Part shown: one piece after another, positions 23,440 through 36,192 of the stretch
How the letters are laid out: each line of letters begins with the position of its first letter
How positions within the stretch are numbered: the stretch's first letter is position 1
Source: Silurus meridionalis
Taxonomy: Eukaryota > Chordata > Actinopteri > Siluriformes > Siluridae
DNA length: 64,000 nucleotides
Assembly: GCF_014805685.1 (NCBI RefSeq)
Contig: NC_060900.1
Location: 1,286,601 to 1,350,600, forward strand
Direction: 5' to 3'
Notes under the pieces: generated by a model
What the model was told of the DNA's origin: nothing
Databases searched by the model: none
The model's input: only the letters and a program-made list of their open reading frames with translations
Made by a program: the position numbers and the translations under genes

Positions 23440-24588
23440 CAGTTTTTCTCAATTGCTAAAACACTAAACTCTATTTTCTGAACCAAATGCTCAGTTGCCT
23501 GAACACACTGAATAAATCAATCACTCTTTTGGCAAAACCATAAGCACTTTTCACCTGTTTAGACACAACTTGCCAACACATTTTCATTGTGATGCACCCG
23601 TGCTGCATAATGGTGAGCACAGGTGACAAAAGTCAAACACAATTAAAGCACAAGTGTCACCACTTGAACACAACAACTCAAAATGGATCACACTTGTGGC
23701 TAATGATGTGAGGGAACATAAGCAGTAAGCCAGTTCAGAGAGCACTGGTTTGTGAGACCCTACAATAGATAGAAATCTGAGAGGAAGAGGTCGTGTGAGA
23801 GGAGGTCGAGGTGGTCAGCGAAGACAAAGAACAGTAATATCTGATGAAATCAGAGCTACTGTGATTGACCATGTTCTTGTCCATGGTATGAGCATGAGGG
23901 ATGCTGGACAAGGGGTACAACCAAACATCAGTAGACTCACTGTGTCCACCATAATCCGAAGATTTAGAGAAGAGAACAGGTAATTACCTTTTTTAGACAT
24001 ATAGTACAGTATGTAAATGTTGACAGCAATTACTGTATGACAGACTATATACTGTACCACAGTATACTGTTAGTAAATATATGTTTCAGAACATCACTGT
24101 ACCAGTGTACTGTAGTATTGTAATGGAGGGTTGGTCTAACTGTTTGTAGGCCCAGTATTCCATGTATATTTTTGTACTTTATTTTTACATGGGCTTATAC
24201 TGTACACACGTAGCACGCATACGATTTCTGTTTGTTTTTACACGTGCTACGTGTATATGCACAAGATTTCTGTTTTGTCTTTTTTGTACAAGTGCTAAAT
24301 GCACAGGTTTGTTTTGTTTCTCCAGCTTGATGTCCTGAGCATTGTGTTTTCTATTTTTCTACGTAGTGTTTAGTGACTGTTCCGTAGTGATTTTAATTTT
24401 GATTGACTCGGGGCACGATTTGACAACATAGTTCAGTTTTGAGCACAGATTCAACTGTTTTGAGGTGAAAGTTTGGTTTTGCAAGAAGAGTCTGAGGTTT
24501 TGTGAATGAGAACTGGGTTTTGTGTTCACAGCTTAGAGAAAAGGAGAGCATCTTTCAAGAAATGTGTCTTAGCAATCGAGAAAAACTG
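23440..24588 (+). mobile_element. TA-target DNA transposon with truncated transposase
   Basis: Terminal inverted repeats of 25 bases (CAGTTTTTCTCAATTGC at left, the reverse complement of GCAATCGAGAAAAACTG at right) differ at two positions and are flanked by TA (23438-23439 and 24589-24590), the Tc1/mariner-type duplication. An open stretch at 23795-23980 encodes a helix-turn-helix-like N-terminus (SDEIRATVIDHVLVHGMSMR, then VSTIIRRFREENR) followed by a GTAATT donor-like site. The catalytic DDE part is missing, so the copy is non-autonomous. Confidence 0.8.
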
Positions 24589-24938
24589 TAATAGTTTACT
24601 CTGTTGTGTTTTATACAAAAATGCTTTTTTTATTGTTTAATCCGTAAATCCTCCTCACACACACTTTTAACACACACAGAAAACATTTGCAAGAATAAAG
24701 CGAGATGAATTGAGTGTAAACTGGTAGAAACGGTTCACTGTATCACAGTTATAGTAAACACATATACTGTACAGTGTTCAGTTCTGCAGTAGAGAAGACT
24801 AGAAGTAGTTTCTCTGCTTGTTTATTGGTTGAAGTGGCTTGTGACGTCAGAGAAAAGAGGCGGGGTTAAATATACACGTCACCACGTTCTTTAATTTCTG
24901 TACTGTATTAACATTTTACTTTATTTTATAATTAATAA

Positions 24939-27900
24939 CCCAGCCATTAGGGAGGCACAAGCCAGTGCATTCTTAGTGCCGGTCCCAAGCCCGGGTAAAT
25001 GGGGAGGGTTGTGTTAGGAAGGGCATCCAGCGTAAAACATGTGCCAAATCAAATATGCGGATCACAAATGAGAATTTCATACCGGATCGGTCGAGGCCCG
25101 GGTTAACAACGACCGCCACAGGTATCGTTAGCTGACAGGGTACCGGTGGAAATTGGACTACTGTTGGCCGAAGGAGGAGAAGGAGAGGAGGAAGACGTCT
25201 ACAGAGACGGCAGGGAAAGGAGCAGTGTAGGAGAGTGGAGGTTCGGGTTGGTACTTTAAATGTTGGTACTATGACGGGGAAAGGGAGAGAGGTAGCTGAT
25301 ATGATGGAGAGGAGAAAGGTAGATATGCTGTGTGTTCAGGAGACCAAGTGGAAAGGGAGTAAGGTCAGGAACATTGGAGGTGGATTTAAACTGTTTTATC
25401 ATGGTGTGGATGGGAAGAGAAATGGTGTAGGGGTGATTCTGAAGGAAGAGTACAGTAAGAGTGTAGTGGAGGTGAAGAGAGTTTCTGATAGGGTGATGAT
25501 CGTGAAGGTGGAAGTTGAAGGATGATGATAAATGTCATCAGTGCCTATGCTCCACAAGTTGGCTGTGAGATGGAGGAGAAGGAAAGATTCTGGAGTGAAT
25601 TAGATGAAGTGGTAGATGGTGTACCTAGGAAAGAACAATTGGTGATTGGGGCAGACTTTAATGGGCATGTAGGTGAAGGGAACAGAGGTGACGAGGAGGT
25701 GATGGTAGGTATGGTTTTAAGGAGAGGAATGTGGAAGGGCAGATGGTGGTAGATTTTGCTAAAAGGATGGAAATGGCAGTGGTGAACACTTATTTTAAGA
25801 AGAAGGAGGATCATAGGGTGACGATAAGAGTGGAGGAAGGTGCACACAGGTGGACTATGTGCTATGCAGGAGATGCAACCTGAAGGAGATTGGAGACTGT
25901 AAGGTGTTGGCGGGGACAGTGTAGCTAGACAGCATCGGATGGTGGTCTGTAGGATGCTTTTGGAGGTGAAGAAGAAGAGGAGGAAAGTAAAGATTGAAAG
26001 AAGAATAAGATGGTGGAAGCTTAAGGAGGAAGAGTGTAGTGTGAGGTTCAGGGAAGAGGTCAGACAGGGGCTCGGTGGTGGTGAAGAGGTGCGGATGATT
26101 GGGCAACTACTGCAGGAGTGATGAGGGAGGCAGCTAGAAAAGTACTTGGTGTGACATCTGGAAATAGAAAGCAAGACAAGGAGACGTGGTGGTGGAATGA
26201 GGAAGTGCAGGAGAGCATTAGGGGAAAGAGGTTGGCAAAACAGAAGTGGGATAGACAGAGTGATGAGAAAAGTAGGCAGGAGTACAAGGAGATGCGGCAG
26301 CAGGTTAAGAGGATGTGGTGAAAGCCAAGGAAAAGGCATATGAGGAGCTGTATGAGAGGTTGGACACTAAGGAAGGAGAAAATGATTTATACCGATTGGC
26401 CAGGCAGAGGACCGAGCTGGAAAGGATGTACTGCAAGTTAGAGCAGTAAAGGATGGAGAGGAAATGTGTTGACTAGTGAGGAGAGTGTGTTGAGAAGGTG
26501 GAGGAGTATTTTGAGCAGCTGATGAATGAGGAAAATCAGAGAGAGAAGGTTGGAGGATGTGGAGTTGGTGAAGCAGGATGTAGATAGGATTAGTAAGGAG
26601 GAAGTGAGAGCAGCGATTAAGAGGATGAAGAATGGAAAGTCGGTTGGACCAGATGACATACCGGTAGAAGCGTGGAGATGTTTAGGAGAGATGGCAGTGG
26701 GTTTTTAACCAGATTGTTTAACAGGATTTTGGAAGGTGAGAAGATGCCTGAGGAATGGAGAAGAGTGTGCTGGTACCGATCTTTAAGCATAAAGGAGATG
26801 TGCAGACCTGCAGTAACTACAGGGGAATTAAGTTGATCAGTCACACCATGAAGTTATGGGAAAGAGTAGTGCAGGCTGAGAGAAGAGGTGACCATCTGTG
26901 AGCAACAGTGGTTTCATGCCGAGGAAGAGCACCACAGATGCCTTATTTGCTTTGAGGATGTTGATGGAGAAGTATAGAGAAGGACAGAAGGAATTGCATT
27001 GTGTATTTGTGGATTTAGAAAGCGTCGACAGAGTGCCAAGAGAGGAGTTGTGGTATTGTATGAGGAAGTCTGGTGTGTCAGAGAAGTATGTAAGGGTGGT
27101 GCAGGACATGTATGAGGACAGTGTGACGGCAGTGAAGTGTGCAGTAGGTACAACAGACTGGTTCAGGGTGAAGGTTGGACTGCATCAAAGATCGGCCTTG
27201 AGCCCTTTCCTGTTTGCAGTGGTGATGGACAGGTTGACGGACAGGTCAGACAGGAGTCTCCCTGGACTATGATGTTTGCAGATGATATTGTGATTTGTGG
27301 TGAGAGTAGAGAGCAGGTTGAGAAGAGCCTGTAGAGGTGGAGATATGCGCTGGAGAGAAGGGGAATGAAAGTCAGTAGGAGTAAGACAGAGTACATGTGT
27401 GTGAATGAGAGGGAGGGCAGTGGAGTGATGCGGTTGCAGGGAGAAGAGGTGGAGAAGGTGGAGGAGTTCAGGTACCTGGGGTCAACAGTGCAAAGTAATG
27501 GAGAGTGTGTTAGAGAAGTAAAGAAAATAGTGCAGGCAGGGTGGAGTGGGTGGAGAAGAGTGATAGCAGGAGTGATTTGTGATAGTAGGGTATCTGCAAG
27601 AATGAAAGGGAAAGTTTATAGGACTGTGGTGAGACCTGAGATGTTGTATGGATTAGAGACAGTGGCATTGATTAAAAGACAGGAGGTGGAGCTGGAGGTA
27701 GCAGAGCTGAAGATGTTAAGGTTTTCGTTGGGAGTGACGAGGATAGATAAGATTAGAAATGAGTTTATTAGAGGGACAGCACATGTAGGATGTTTTGGTG
27801 ACAAGGTGAGGGAGGCGAGATTGAGATGGTTTGGACATGTGCAGAGGAGGGACATGAATTATATTGGTAGAAGAATGCTGAGGATGGAGCCACCAGGTAG

Positions 27901-28066
27901 GAAGAAAAGAGGAAGGCCAAGGAGGAGGTTCATGGATGTGGTGAGGGAAGACATGCAGGTAGTTGGTGTGAAAGAGGCAGATGTAGAGGACAGGGTGCTA
28001 TGGAGACGGATGATCCGCTGTGGCGACCCCTAATGGGAGCAGCCGAAAGAAGAAGAAGAAGACTTC
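24939..28066 (+). mobile_element. Full-length RTE-type LINE retrotransposon, inactivated
   Basis: About 3.1 kb bounded by a perfect 16-base target duplication (24923-24938 and 28067-28082). An apurinic-type endonuclease region starts near 25235 with VGTLNVGTM, VQETKW, NGVGVIL and GADFNGHVG. Reverse transcriptase pieces follow: KMPEEWRR area about 26740, GFMPRKSTTDALFALRMLME near 26920, FADDIV at 27275-27292, and a long C-terminal frame 27365-28033 ending RRMIRCGDP. The 3' end is short AAG repeats. Several frameshifts split the single expected frame, and the usual AYDRVP motif is altered to SVDRVP. Clade assignment to RTE rests on the overall layout and short AAG-type tail; a relative with the same layout is possible. 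Confidence 0.9.
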
Positions 28067-28082
28067 ATTTTATAATTAATAA

Positions 28083-29640
28083 TTATTAATAATCGCTCAA
28101 ATTCTGTGTTTCTGTCATTTTATTTATGAATCACACTCTTACTATTACATCACATTTTAGTGCATTAAAATCTAAAATAATCAGCTTTTTTAATTCTGTA
28201 TTTGATATTTAATTTGGAAGGGAATCAAAAAAACTAACCGATGAATAAAGATAAATAAGATAAGCAACTCAACTCAGGGGAATAAAGTAATGGCACCCAG
28301 TAACAGTGGGAATTGTAATGTGTGTGTATGGAAGCTGGTGTACTGCAGTGGTTACACTTCATTACTGGACGTTTAGTGCGTGTAACATTCAGGAGGAGCT
28401 TCAACACCACTGAGATCTTTGTGACCATCATCTTTTATAGAATTCTGTGTTCTGATTCATTTATAAATGATTGACATTAAAGGATAAACTTTTGTAAATT
28501 TAGATTTTTTTGACCAGAAAAAAACATTTAAATACATATTCACTACAAGATAAAAGTAAAATGAGGCTCATTGTTATACCTGTACTGTACTGATACTTTT
28601 TGTATGTGATTCTTCAATGTCGCCACCAGGAGGCGCTATTTTTTCTTCTGAATGTGTTCACACGCATTAGTTCAGAAGAAAACATGAAAAAGTTCAGACA
28701 CTTTTCATTTCTATTAATAATATAGATCTTCTGTAATGTACTTTATGGCAGGTGATTGTGTGCGACAGATTTGTAGCAAGAAATAAATACAATTGCGTAT
28801 TTTCTCTATATTAATTAAAGTATTATTATTTGTTATTAAAACCCAAATTCTCATCTTATTAGACTTCATGTTAGTTTAATATAGAGATAAAGAACTTCTG
28901 CAGGTTGTCACTTTGAGACAATAAACGTTTAATCATTCAAAAACATTACATTATTGAAATAAGATTATCATCGAAAAATGTCAAATGTTGGATTAAAAGC
29001 GTTTTATTAATTTATTGAGTTGTCACAGCAGATCTGTTAGGTGAGGAAACATCAACCCAAACACAGAGATCTTATAAAGTCATAAATCACAAAATGCTAC
29101 AGAGAAACTGACCGACGCGAGAAGCAACACGTCAAATTAAATGTCATTTGGTTTTCATACAAAACAATCACACAATCTAACACGTGTTTTTACACCTTTT
29201 ATCACCTTTAATGGTTCTGAAAATGTTTCTGTTCTTCTTCATGCTATAATTTATTCCATGTTTTGCACATTTACGATAAATCAGACTTTGACGTGTTTAT
29301 AGGAACAGAAACTTCTGAGATCGTGATTGATGGTTGCAGCTTCACTTCCGAGTCCCAAAAACAAACCAGAGTTTTTTTCCACCGAAAACTGGATTTAGGG
29401 AATTAAAAACAAAACCACAACCACAAACACAACCAATAAACACAACATGACTTCAATACAACCATTTCACATTTAAGCCAATCAGAGGGCAGGTTTAATA
29501 TGACATCATCAGTTTCTGGGAAAAGAAAACATTAATCATCATTTACATCAGCTGGTTTAATATGAGTTATTTATCATGTAAAAAATTTAAATTAAACACT
29601 TAAAAACACGATAATGTCGTTCTGTAAAACAAAATTAATA
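28083..29640. other. Non-coding stretch, start of duplicated block A
   Basis: No gene recognised. A CTCF-like CCACCAGGAGGCGCTA lies at 28623-28638. From about 29200 the sequence pairs with 33770 onward (shared GATAGGAACAGAAACTT-like and CACTTCCGAGTCCCAA runs), marking the left end of a segmental duplication. Confidence 0.6.
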
Positions 29641-30690
29641 ACTTATTGTGTAAGAGAGTCGTGTGTAAGTGAGTCATGTATAACTGAGTCGTGTGTAAGT
29701 GAGTCGTTGTGTAAGTGATTTGTGTGTAAGTGAGTCGTGTGTAACTGAGTCGTGTGTAAGTGAGTCGCGTGTAACTGAGTCGCGTGTAAGTGAGTCGTGT
29801 GTAAGTGAGTTGCGTGTAACTGAGTTGCGTGTAACTGAGTCGCGTGTAAGTGAGTCGTGTGTGTAAGTGAGTGTGTAAGTGAGTTGCGTGTAACTGAGTT
29901 GCGTGTAAGTGAGTCGTGTGTATGTGAGTCGTGTGTAACTGAGTCGTGTGTAAGTAAATCGTGTGTAAGTGAGTCTTGAGTAAGTGAGTCGCGTGTAAGT
30001 GAGTCGTGTGTAACTAAATCGTGTGTAAGTGAGTCATGTGTAAGTGAGTCGTGTAACTGAGTCGTGTGTATCTGAGTCGTGTGTAAGTGAGTCGTGTGTA
30101 ACTGAGTCGTGTGTAAGTGAGTGAGTCGTGTGTGTAAGTGAGTCGTGTGTAACTGAGTGGGTGTGTAAGGGAGTGGGTGTGTAAGTGAGTGAGTCGTGTG
30201 TAACTGAGTCGTGTGTAAGGGAGTCGTGTGTAAGTGATTTGTGTGTAACTGAGTCGTGTAACTGAGTGGGTGTGTAAGGGAGTCGTGTAAGTGAGTCGTG
30301 TGTAACTGAGTCGTGTGTAAGGGAGTCGTGTGTAAGTGATTTGTGTGTAACTGAGTCGTGTATAAGTGAGTCGTGTGTAAGTGAGTCGTGTGTAAGTGAG
30401 TTTGTGGGTAAGTGAGTGGGTGTGTAAGTGAGTGAGTCGTGTGTAACTGAGTCGTGTATAAGTGAGTCGTGTGTAAGTGAGTCGTGTGTAAGTGAGTTTG
30501 TGGGTAAGTGAGTCGTGTGTAAGTGAGTCATGTGTAACTGAGTCGTGTATAAGTGAGTCGTGTGTGAGTGAGTCGTGTGTAAGTGAGACGTGTATAAGTG
30601 AGTCGTGTGTGAGTGAGTCGTGTGTGAGTGAGTCGTGTGTAAGTGAGTCGTGTGTAACTGAGTTGTGTGTAACTGAGTCGTGTGTTTAAT
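29640..30690. repeat. 15-bp minisatellite, about 1 kb
   Basis: Variant copies of a 15-base unit like GAGTCGTGTGTAAGT or GAGTCGTGTGTAACT repeat with small indels over about 1.05 kb. Because 15 is a multiple of three, the minus strand stays open and gives a THDSL-type repeat peptide, which I do not regard as a gene. Confidence 0.95.
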
Positions 30691-31046
30691 ATCAGCGTGA
30701 AGCTGCCAAACACATACTGAAGCCAAGCGAACAGACGAGACTGAAAGATGCTGATGTCTGTTTTCCTCCAACACACTTCAGCTGCTGTTCCCTTTAAAAT
30801 TCTATTTATTCATGTAGGATGAAAACATAAATAAAAATCATAAACATGTATTTTGTTCTGCCTGTTTGATGTGTAATAAATGACAGTGTATAAATAAATA
30901 TACAAACACTGGCGCTATTTTAACATCATCTCATGTGTCTTCCATCTCATTTCTATTCTTTAATATTTTTACATTATTAACATTAACATTCCCTTCAACA
31001 CTTAACAGATAAATTAAGGATATAACTTGTGTTCCAGGATTATATA

Positions 31047-31176
31047 CAGTGCATTCAAAAGTATTCAGACCCCCTTCACCTTTTTCAGTTTTATGTTGCA
31101 GCCACACAATCATTTTTCTCATGAAGCTACACTTAGTTCCTCATACTGACAGAGAAAACAAAATTCTAAAAATATC

Positions 31177-31209
<33 letters not shown>

Positions 31210-32014
31210 AAAACTGATGTCCATAAGTATTCAGATATTTTACACAGTAATTTACAATTTCACAATTTAGCAACTAATTCCAGCCTCAAGTCTTTTTGGG
31301 TTTGACGCCACATGCTTTACACACCTGAAACCTGGGGGATTTTCTGTCATTCTTCAGAGCAAATCCTCTCAAGCTGGGGCAGGTTGGACAGGGAGCGTCG
31401 GTGGACACTTTCAGGGTTCTGCACAGATGTTCAATAGGGTTCAGGTCAGGGCTCTGTCTGAACCACTCTGGGACATTCACAGAGCCGTCCCTAATTCACT
31501 CCTGTGTTGTGCTTAGGTTCATTGGCATGTAAGAAGGTGAACCTTGAGGTCAGACGGAGGTCCTGAGCACTCTGGAACACGTCTATACTGAGGAGATCTC
31601 TGTACTTTATTCAGCTCTCCCTCAACTCTGATCAGTCTCCCAGTCCCTGCTGTAGAAAAACACCCCCACAGCATGATGCTGCCACCACCATGCTTCACTG
31701 CTGGTATGGTTTTGGGCAGGAGATGAACGGTGCCTGATTTTCTCCAAACATCTCAGCATCGATCAAGAGAAATGAGAGACACCTAAACTCTTTTTCAAAT
31801 GTTGTTACAAAGGGTCTGGATGCTTATGTACATGTGATATTTCAGTTTTTTCTCTTTAATAAATGCACAGACATTTCTAGAATTGATTTTACTTTATCAA
31901 TACGTGGTACTTAGAGTAGATTTATGAGGAACTTTTTTAAAATCATTCTAGTATCAGGCTGCAAAATAACAACATTGAAAAAACTGAAGGGAGTCTGAAC
32001 ACTTTCTGAACACA
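31047..32014 (-). mobile_element. Degenerate Tc1-like element
   Basis: The left end CAGTGCATTCAAAAGTATTC follows TATATA and has a partial inverted match at 31985-32012 (TGAACACTTTCTGAACACA). The minus strand retains transposase pieces, including [10 protein letters not shown] near 31440 (the DDE glutamate block) and a GGGS-type block near 31680. It is shortened and broken by stops and frameshifts. Confidence 0.75.
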
Positions 32015-32330
32015 CGGACCAGCCTTCACTCCCCTACGTGCATCAATGATCCTCGTCCCCCACGACCCTGTCGCCGGTTTACCACTGTTCCTTCCTTGGA
32101 ACGCTATTAATAGATTCTGACCACTGAGGACCAGGAACATCCCACAAGAGCTGCAGTTTTGGAGATGCTCTGACCCAGTCGTCTAGACGTCACAATTTGT
32201 CAAACTCTCTCAAGTTCTTACGCTCGTCCATTTTTCCTGCTTCTAACATCAACGTGGAGGACAAAATGTTGCTGCAGATAAATATATCCACCTACAAACA
32301 CTGATGGATTATGTGCTGTTGGTTGATCAG
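32012..32330 (-). mobile_element. Fragment of a second Tc1-like family
   Basis: Shares CACGACCCTGTCGCCGGTTT and its surroundings with the better copy at 34343-34801. On the minus strand it encodes the N-terminal, DNA-binding side of a transposase (GRNSGKPATGSWGTRIIDAR). The catalytic part is absent. Confidence 0.7.
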
Positions 32331-32523
32331 TTATTTTACATCCAGTTTTTAAAAACAAACAAACAATAAAATTATTTTTTGTACGTAATTATTATTATAA
32401 TACAAATAATTAAGATAGCATTATAAAAGAAACTGCAATTAAAATATTAAAATACAATGCCATTAACCTCAAAATGCACATTTTAATCTAAATTCAACAA
32501 AAATATTGTTTGCACCTCTGCAA

Positions 32524-32525
<2 letters not shown>

Positions 32526-32566
<41 letters not shown>
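32526..32566. repeat. (ATT)n microsatellite
   Basis: About 14 ATT units followed by a short GTT run. It lies inside duplicated block A and is absent from the same place in block B. Confidence 0.9.
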
Positions 32567-33249
32567 ATCGTTGTTGTTGTTTTCCTGTTATAATCATAGA
32601 AACAAAATCGTGTTCAGTTATTATGAATGTTGTATTTGTTCTATCCACTAGGGCGGCGCTGTTTCACCAGACTGAAACTCCAGCAGTTTGCTGTAGTAAT
32701 ATTTCCTACCCTGCAGGGGGAGCAATTCTACACCCCACACATCTGTACATTTCGGCCCAGAATTTACCCAACAACAGCTGAGTTCTGTGTGTTCCTGCTT
32801 TATGATTAGATGTTTTTCTGGAAGGGAACTAATTAATTTTATGGGACTTTCTGCTCTTTTGTAACATGATCTGTTTTCAGTTTCACAGACAAAAAAAAGC
32901 AGCAAAGCTTCCTTTTTTAGCAAATATTAGGACAAATAAATAAATAAATATAATGCAAAATATCCAGACCAGTTTCTAAAAGCTTTTAAGGTTCCAATTA
33001 TAACCTAAATTATAACCTAAACTCAGTATAAATACAATATTCAGTATATTATTGTACATATTTACTACATCATGTCTAAATATGATTACTGCACACGATT
33101 ATTTGTAAACATTTCCATGCTTTTGTGACTTCAATATCCAGACAGTGAATTCTGCTGAATAATAAAATCACACCACTGGGGAATTTTGTTCACACACAGA
33201 CTGAATGGAGGGATTTCACCCCTAAACACACTGAACACCATTCATTAAA

Positions 33250-33309
33250 GAACTTAAACATCTTCCAACAACTGATGATGTAACCTAGTCGGTGAATTTC
33301 TATTGGCTG
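33250..33309 (+). promoter_or_regulatory. MHC-type X/Y promoter module, copy A
   Basis: X1-like TCCAACAACTGATG (33264-33277) overlaps X2-like TGATGTAA (33276-33283). After 16 bases comes a Y box as inverted CCAAT, CTATTGGCTG (33300-33309). A possible S-box-like GAACT lies just upstream (33250-33254). This order is the enhanceosome layout bound by RFX, CREB and NF-Y in MHC class II and I promoters. No MHC exon follows in recognisable form. Confidence 0.5.
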
Positions 33310-34342
33310 AGCAGAGTTTAATTATCAGAGGCATCACCATCATCATGGGGACTTTTAAACTGGATGTTCAGCTCTGTTTTTGTTCTGCAAACACTTTCAG
33401 TTCTTCCCCAGCGCTGAGAAATCACCTAGAAGTGATCCAGATCCTCATCCTCACAATCCACAGGAAGCCACAGAGAAAAACATTGATCCTTATCAGAATC
33501 AGAATCCTGAATGACCTGGAACACTTATGTAAAGGAGATTTACAGCATAGTGGATTATAGTGTAGATATTGTACAACAAAGAGAAATTAATACTATTAAT
33601 ACTAATTATAATAATTAATCATTTTTATATCAGAACCAATAGAACATTACATGTATTTATGAATATTAAACAAATACATCATAAATAAACCCTGTACACA
33701 TTTATACGTTTATATTTATTAAATAAATTACAACAGAATCCAACTAAAATTAACTCTATATTTCTGTGACTTCTGATTTTATGTTACTCTATATTTTATT
33801 GCATCTCTCACACATTTACACCAAATCAGGTCTGGACTTGTTGATAGGAACAGAAACTTGTGTGACTGATGGCTGAAGATTCACTTCCGAGTCCCAACAA
33901 ACCAGTGCTGAGGTTTTTCTCCACAGAAAGCTGACATTATGAAATTATAAACCCAACCACAACCAGTGGACTCAGTCTGGACTTTAATCCAAGTATTTTC
34001 ACACCTAAACCAATCAGATGACAGCTTTAATATTGCATCATAAGTTTCTGGAAAAATTAAACATTAATGGATTTGAATTAAAAATGTAACACAGCCCAGT
34101 CCAGTCATAATCTGAGTTATTATAAATAAATACACATTTTCTTGTTAAAAAAACATAACGCAGCATTAAACCCACAGCAGCATGACACTGATGCTGTAAA
34201 ATAATCCACTTCAGCTTCTGAAAGTCATGAGATGGTTTTAAATGAGTCTCCTGTATCATGTTAGAGTGATGCTACCAAACACATAAGCAGCAATGCTACT
34301 GAAGCCAAGCAAACTGAAGAGACTGAAAAGTGCAATAACACA

Positions 34343-34801
34343 CACTGATCAGCCATAACATTATGAGCAACTGCCTAATATTGTGTTGGTCCCCTTTTGC
34401 TGCTAAACAGTCGTGACCCATCGATCATTAACAGCATGAACTTCAGCAGTTTGAGCTACAGGAGCTCGTCTGTTGGATCGGACCACACGGACCAGCCTTC
34501 GCTCTTCACATGCATCAATGAGCCTCGTCCCCCACGACCCTGTCACCGGTTCACCACTGTTCCTTCCTTGGAGCACTTTTGATAGATTCTGACCACTGCA
34601 GACCAGGAACATCCCACAAGAGCTGCAGTTTTGGAGACGTTTTGACCCAGACGTCTAGATGTCACAATTTGTCAAACTCTCTCAAATCCATACACTCCTT
34701 TTTCCTGCTTCTAACATCAACTTTGAGGACAAAATGTTCACCTGCTGCCTAATAAATAAATCCACCCGCTAGCAGGTGCCATGCTGAAGATCATCAGTGT
34801 C
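34343..34801 (-). mobile_element. Internally deleted Tc1-like element
   Basis: Begins with the end motif CACTGATCAGCCATAACATT. The minus strand keeps transposase N-terminal sequence (TGSWGTRLIDA, then VRSNRRAPVAQTAEV) but no DDE catalytic block, so most of the gene is deleted. It lies within duplicated block B at the place corresponding to the 32-kb fragment in block A. Confidence 0.75.
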
Positions 34802-36130
34802 GCTTTACCACTCAGAATGTTATAATTTAATACCTGGTTGTTGTTATAGATAAAGAAATGTGTGATCGATATTGATGGAAATGAATATCCATCAGCTTAT
34901 CATCACTAATTCCATGAAATTCTGTGGAACATTTTTTATAGAAAACAAAACCTCTTCAGAAAGCTGTTCATGTGCACATGTATTATCTCTGCTGTGGTGA
35001 TATGGAGATGTTCATTAAACAGTTATGGAATCAGTCTCCAGTATCAACATATTGTAAACTATTTTTGACATTTTTAGGACATCACATGGTCAAAGTTGTG
35101 ATCTCTAGATGACAGGGTGAGAGCAGAGCAGCTCCAAACCAGAATGTTTTGTAGAGAGTTCTCCATATGCAGGAGTTTGTACCCATCAAATGTGCTTTTT
35201 CAATTTGGAGATGTTCATGAAACATTCATGAAAGGAGTCTTCAGTGCCGGCATGTTTGTACATCTTCAGGGCAGAGAGTTTATACTTTTTTTTTTTTTGT
35301 ATTATTAATGTCAGAAGAGGCTGATGAAGGAATGTTTATAGCTACTATAACATATGTGACAACAATAATATATAATAAAACTTCTCGACACTGTCTGCAC
35401 AACACAGTGCTTTATTCTATTTTATTATAAGCTTAGGAACTCCTAATTTTTTTTTAATTTATTCATTTATTTTTTGTACAGATTTTAAGGATTAACAAAG
35501 CTGGAGTCATAAAATATCCCTTCAAAAAATTACATGCTATCTCTCCACTAGGGCGGCGCTGTTACACCAGACTGAAATTCCTCTGCAGGTTGCTGTAGTA
35601 ATATTTTCTACTCAACAGGAGGAGTGTTTTTATAATCCACTCCTTTACACATTTCAGACTGCAGTTTACCTGACAACAGATGAGATCTGCAACTTTGTGC
35701 ATTATAATTCGGTGTTTCATGTAAAGGGAACTATGTTAAATTTTCTGTTTCCTTGTGTAACAGGATCTGTTGTCATTGTAATCTCACAGACAAAAAAAAG
35801 ACAAAAAAAAAAAAAATCTAACATCAAACAAATTGTTTGCAAAATACAAAAACTAAAACTTAATATAATGAAAGATGTTTTCAAAATCCTGGTTCACAAA
35901 AGTTTTTTAACTAATTATTATACATTAATTCAATTATTTACATTTTAATTAAATATTAATATTTTTTGTCCAATGCCACAAGTTTAAATGTTGAAGAAAT
36001 TCCTAAAAGAAATGACAAAAGCAGACAGTAAACTCACATGTATAAATACTATCACATTACTGGGGACTTTTATTTGCACGTTCAGGCTGCACTGAGGGAT
36101 TTCACCCCTAAACACTGAACACTGTACATT

Positions 36131-36192
36131 ATAAACTCAATCATCTTCCAGTGACAGATGACGCAATACAGACGGTGAGTTTCTATTGGCTG
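36131..36192 (+). promoter_or_regulatory. MHC-type X/Y promoter module, copy B
   Basis: TCCAGTGACAGATG (36147-36160) fits the X1 consensus CCYRGNRACNGATG at all but the first base and overlaps X2-like TGACGCAA (36159-36166). After exactly 16 bases comes Y box CTATTGGCTG (36183-36192). It is the best of the three copies, and no intact gene is seen downstream. Confidence 0.6.

Larger units (their letters stand above)
29200..33500. repeat. Segmental duplication block A
   Basis: Matches block B (33770-36350) in order: CACTTCCGAGTCCCAA (29340 / 33880), the CCAATCAGA segment (29475 / 34010), GAAGCCAAGC with GAGACTGAAA (30715 / 34305), a Tc1 fragment (32012 / 34343), CCACTAGGGCGGCGCTG (32646 / 35547), and the X/Y-box module (33264 / 36147). 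It is enlarged by the minisatellite and by the 31-kb Tc1 element. Confidence 0.8.

Noticed and set aside
30034..30774. A 246-codon minus-strand frame with Thr-His-Asp-Ser-Leu repeats
   Set aside because: It is the 15-base minisatellite read in a frame kept open because the unit is divisible by three.
33303..33560. Open frame of 85 codons after X/Y module A (and 36226-36450 after module B)
   Set aside because: The encoded sequences of the two copies do not remain collinear and have no domain. Treated as decayed UTR or leader remnants, not as genes.
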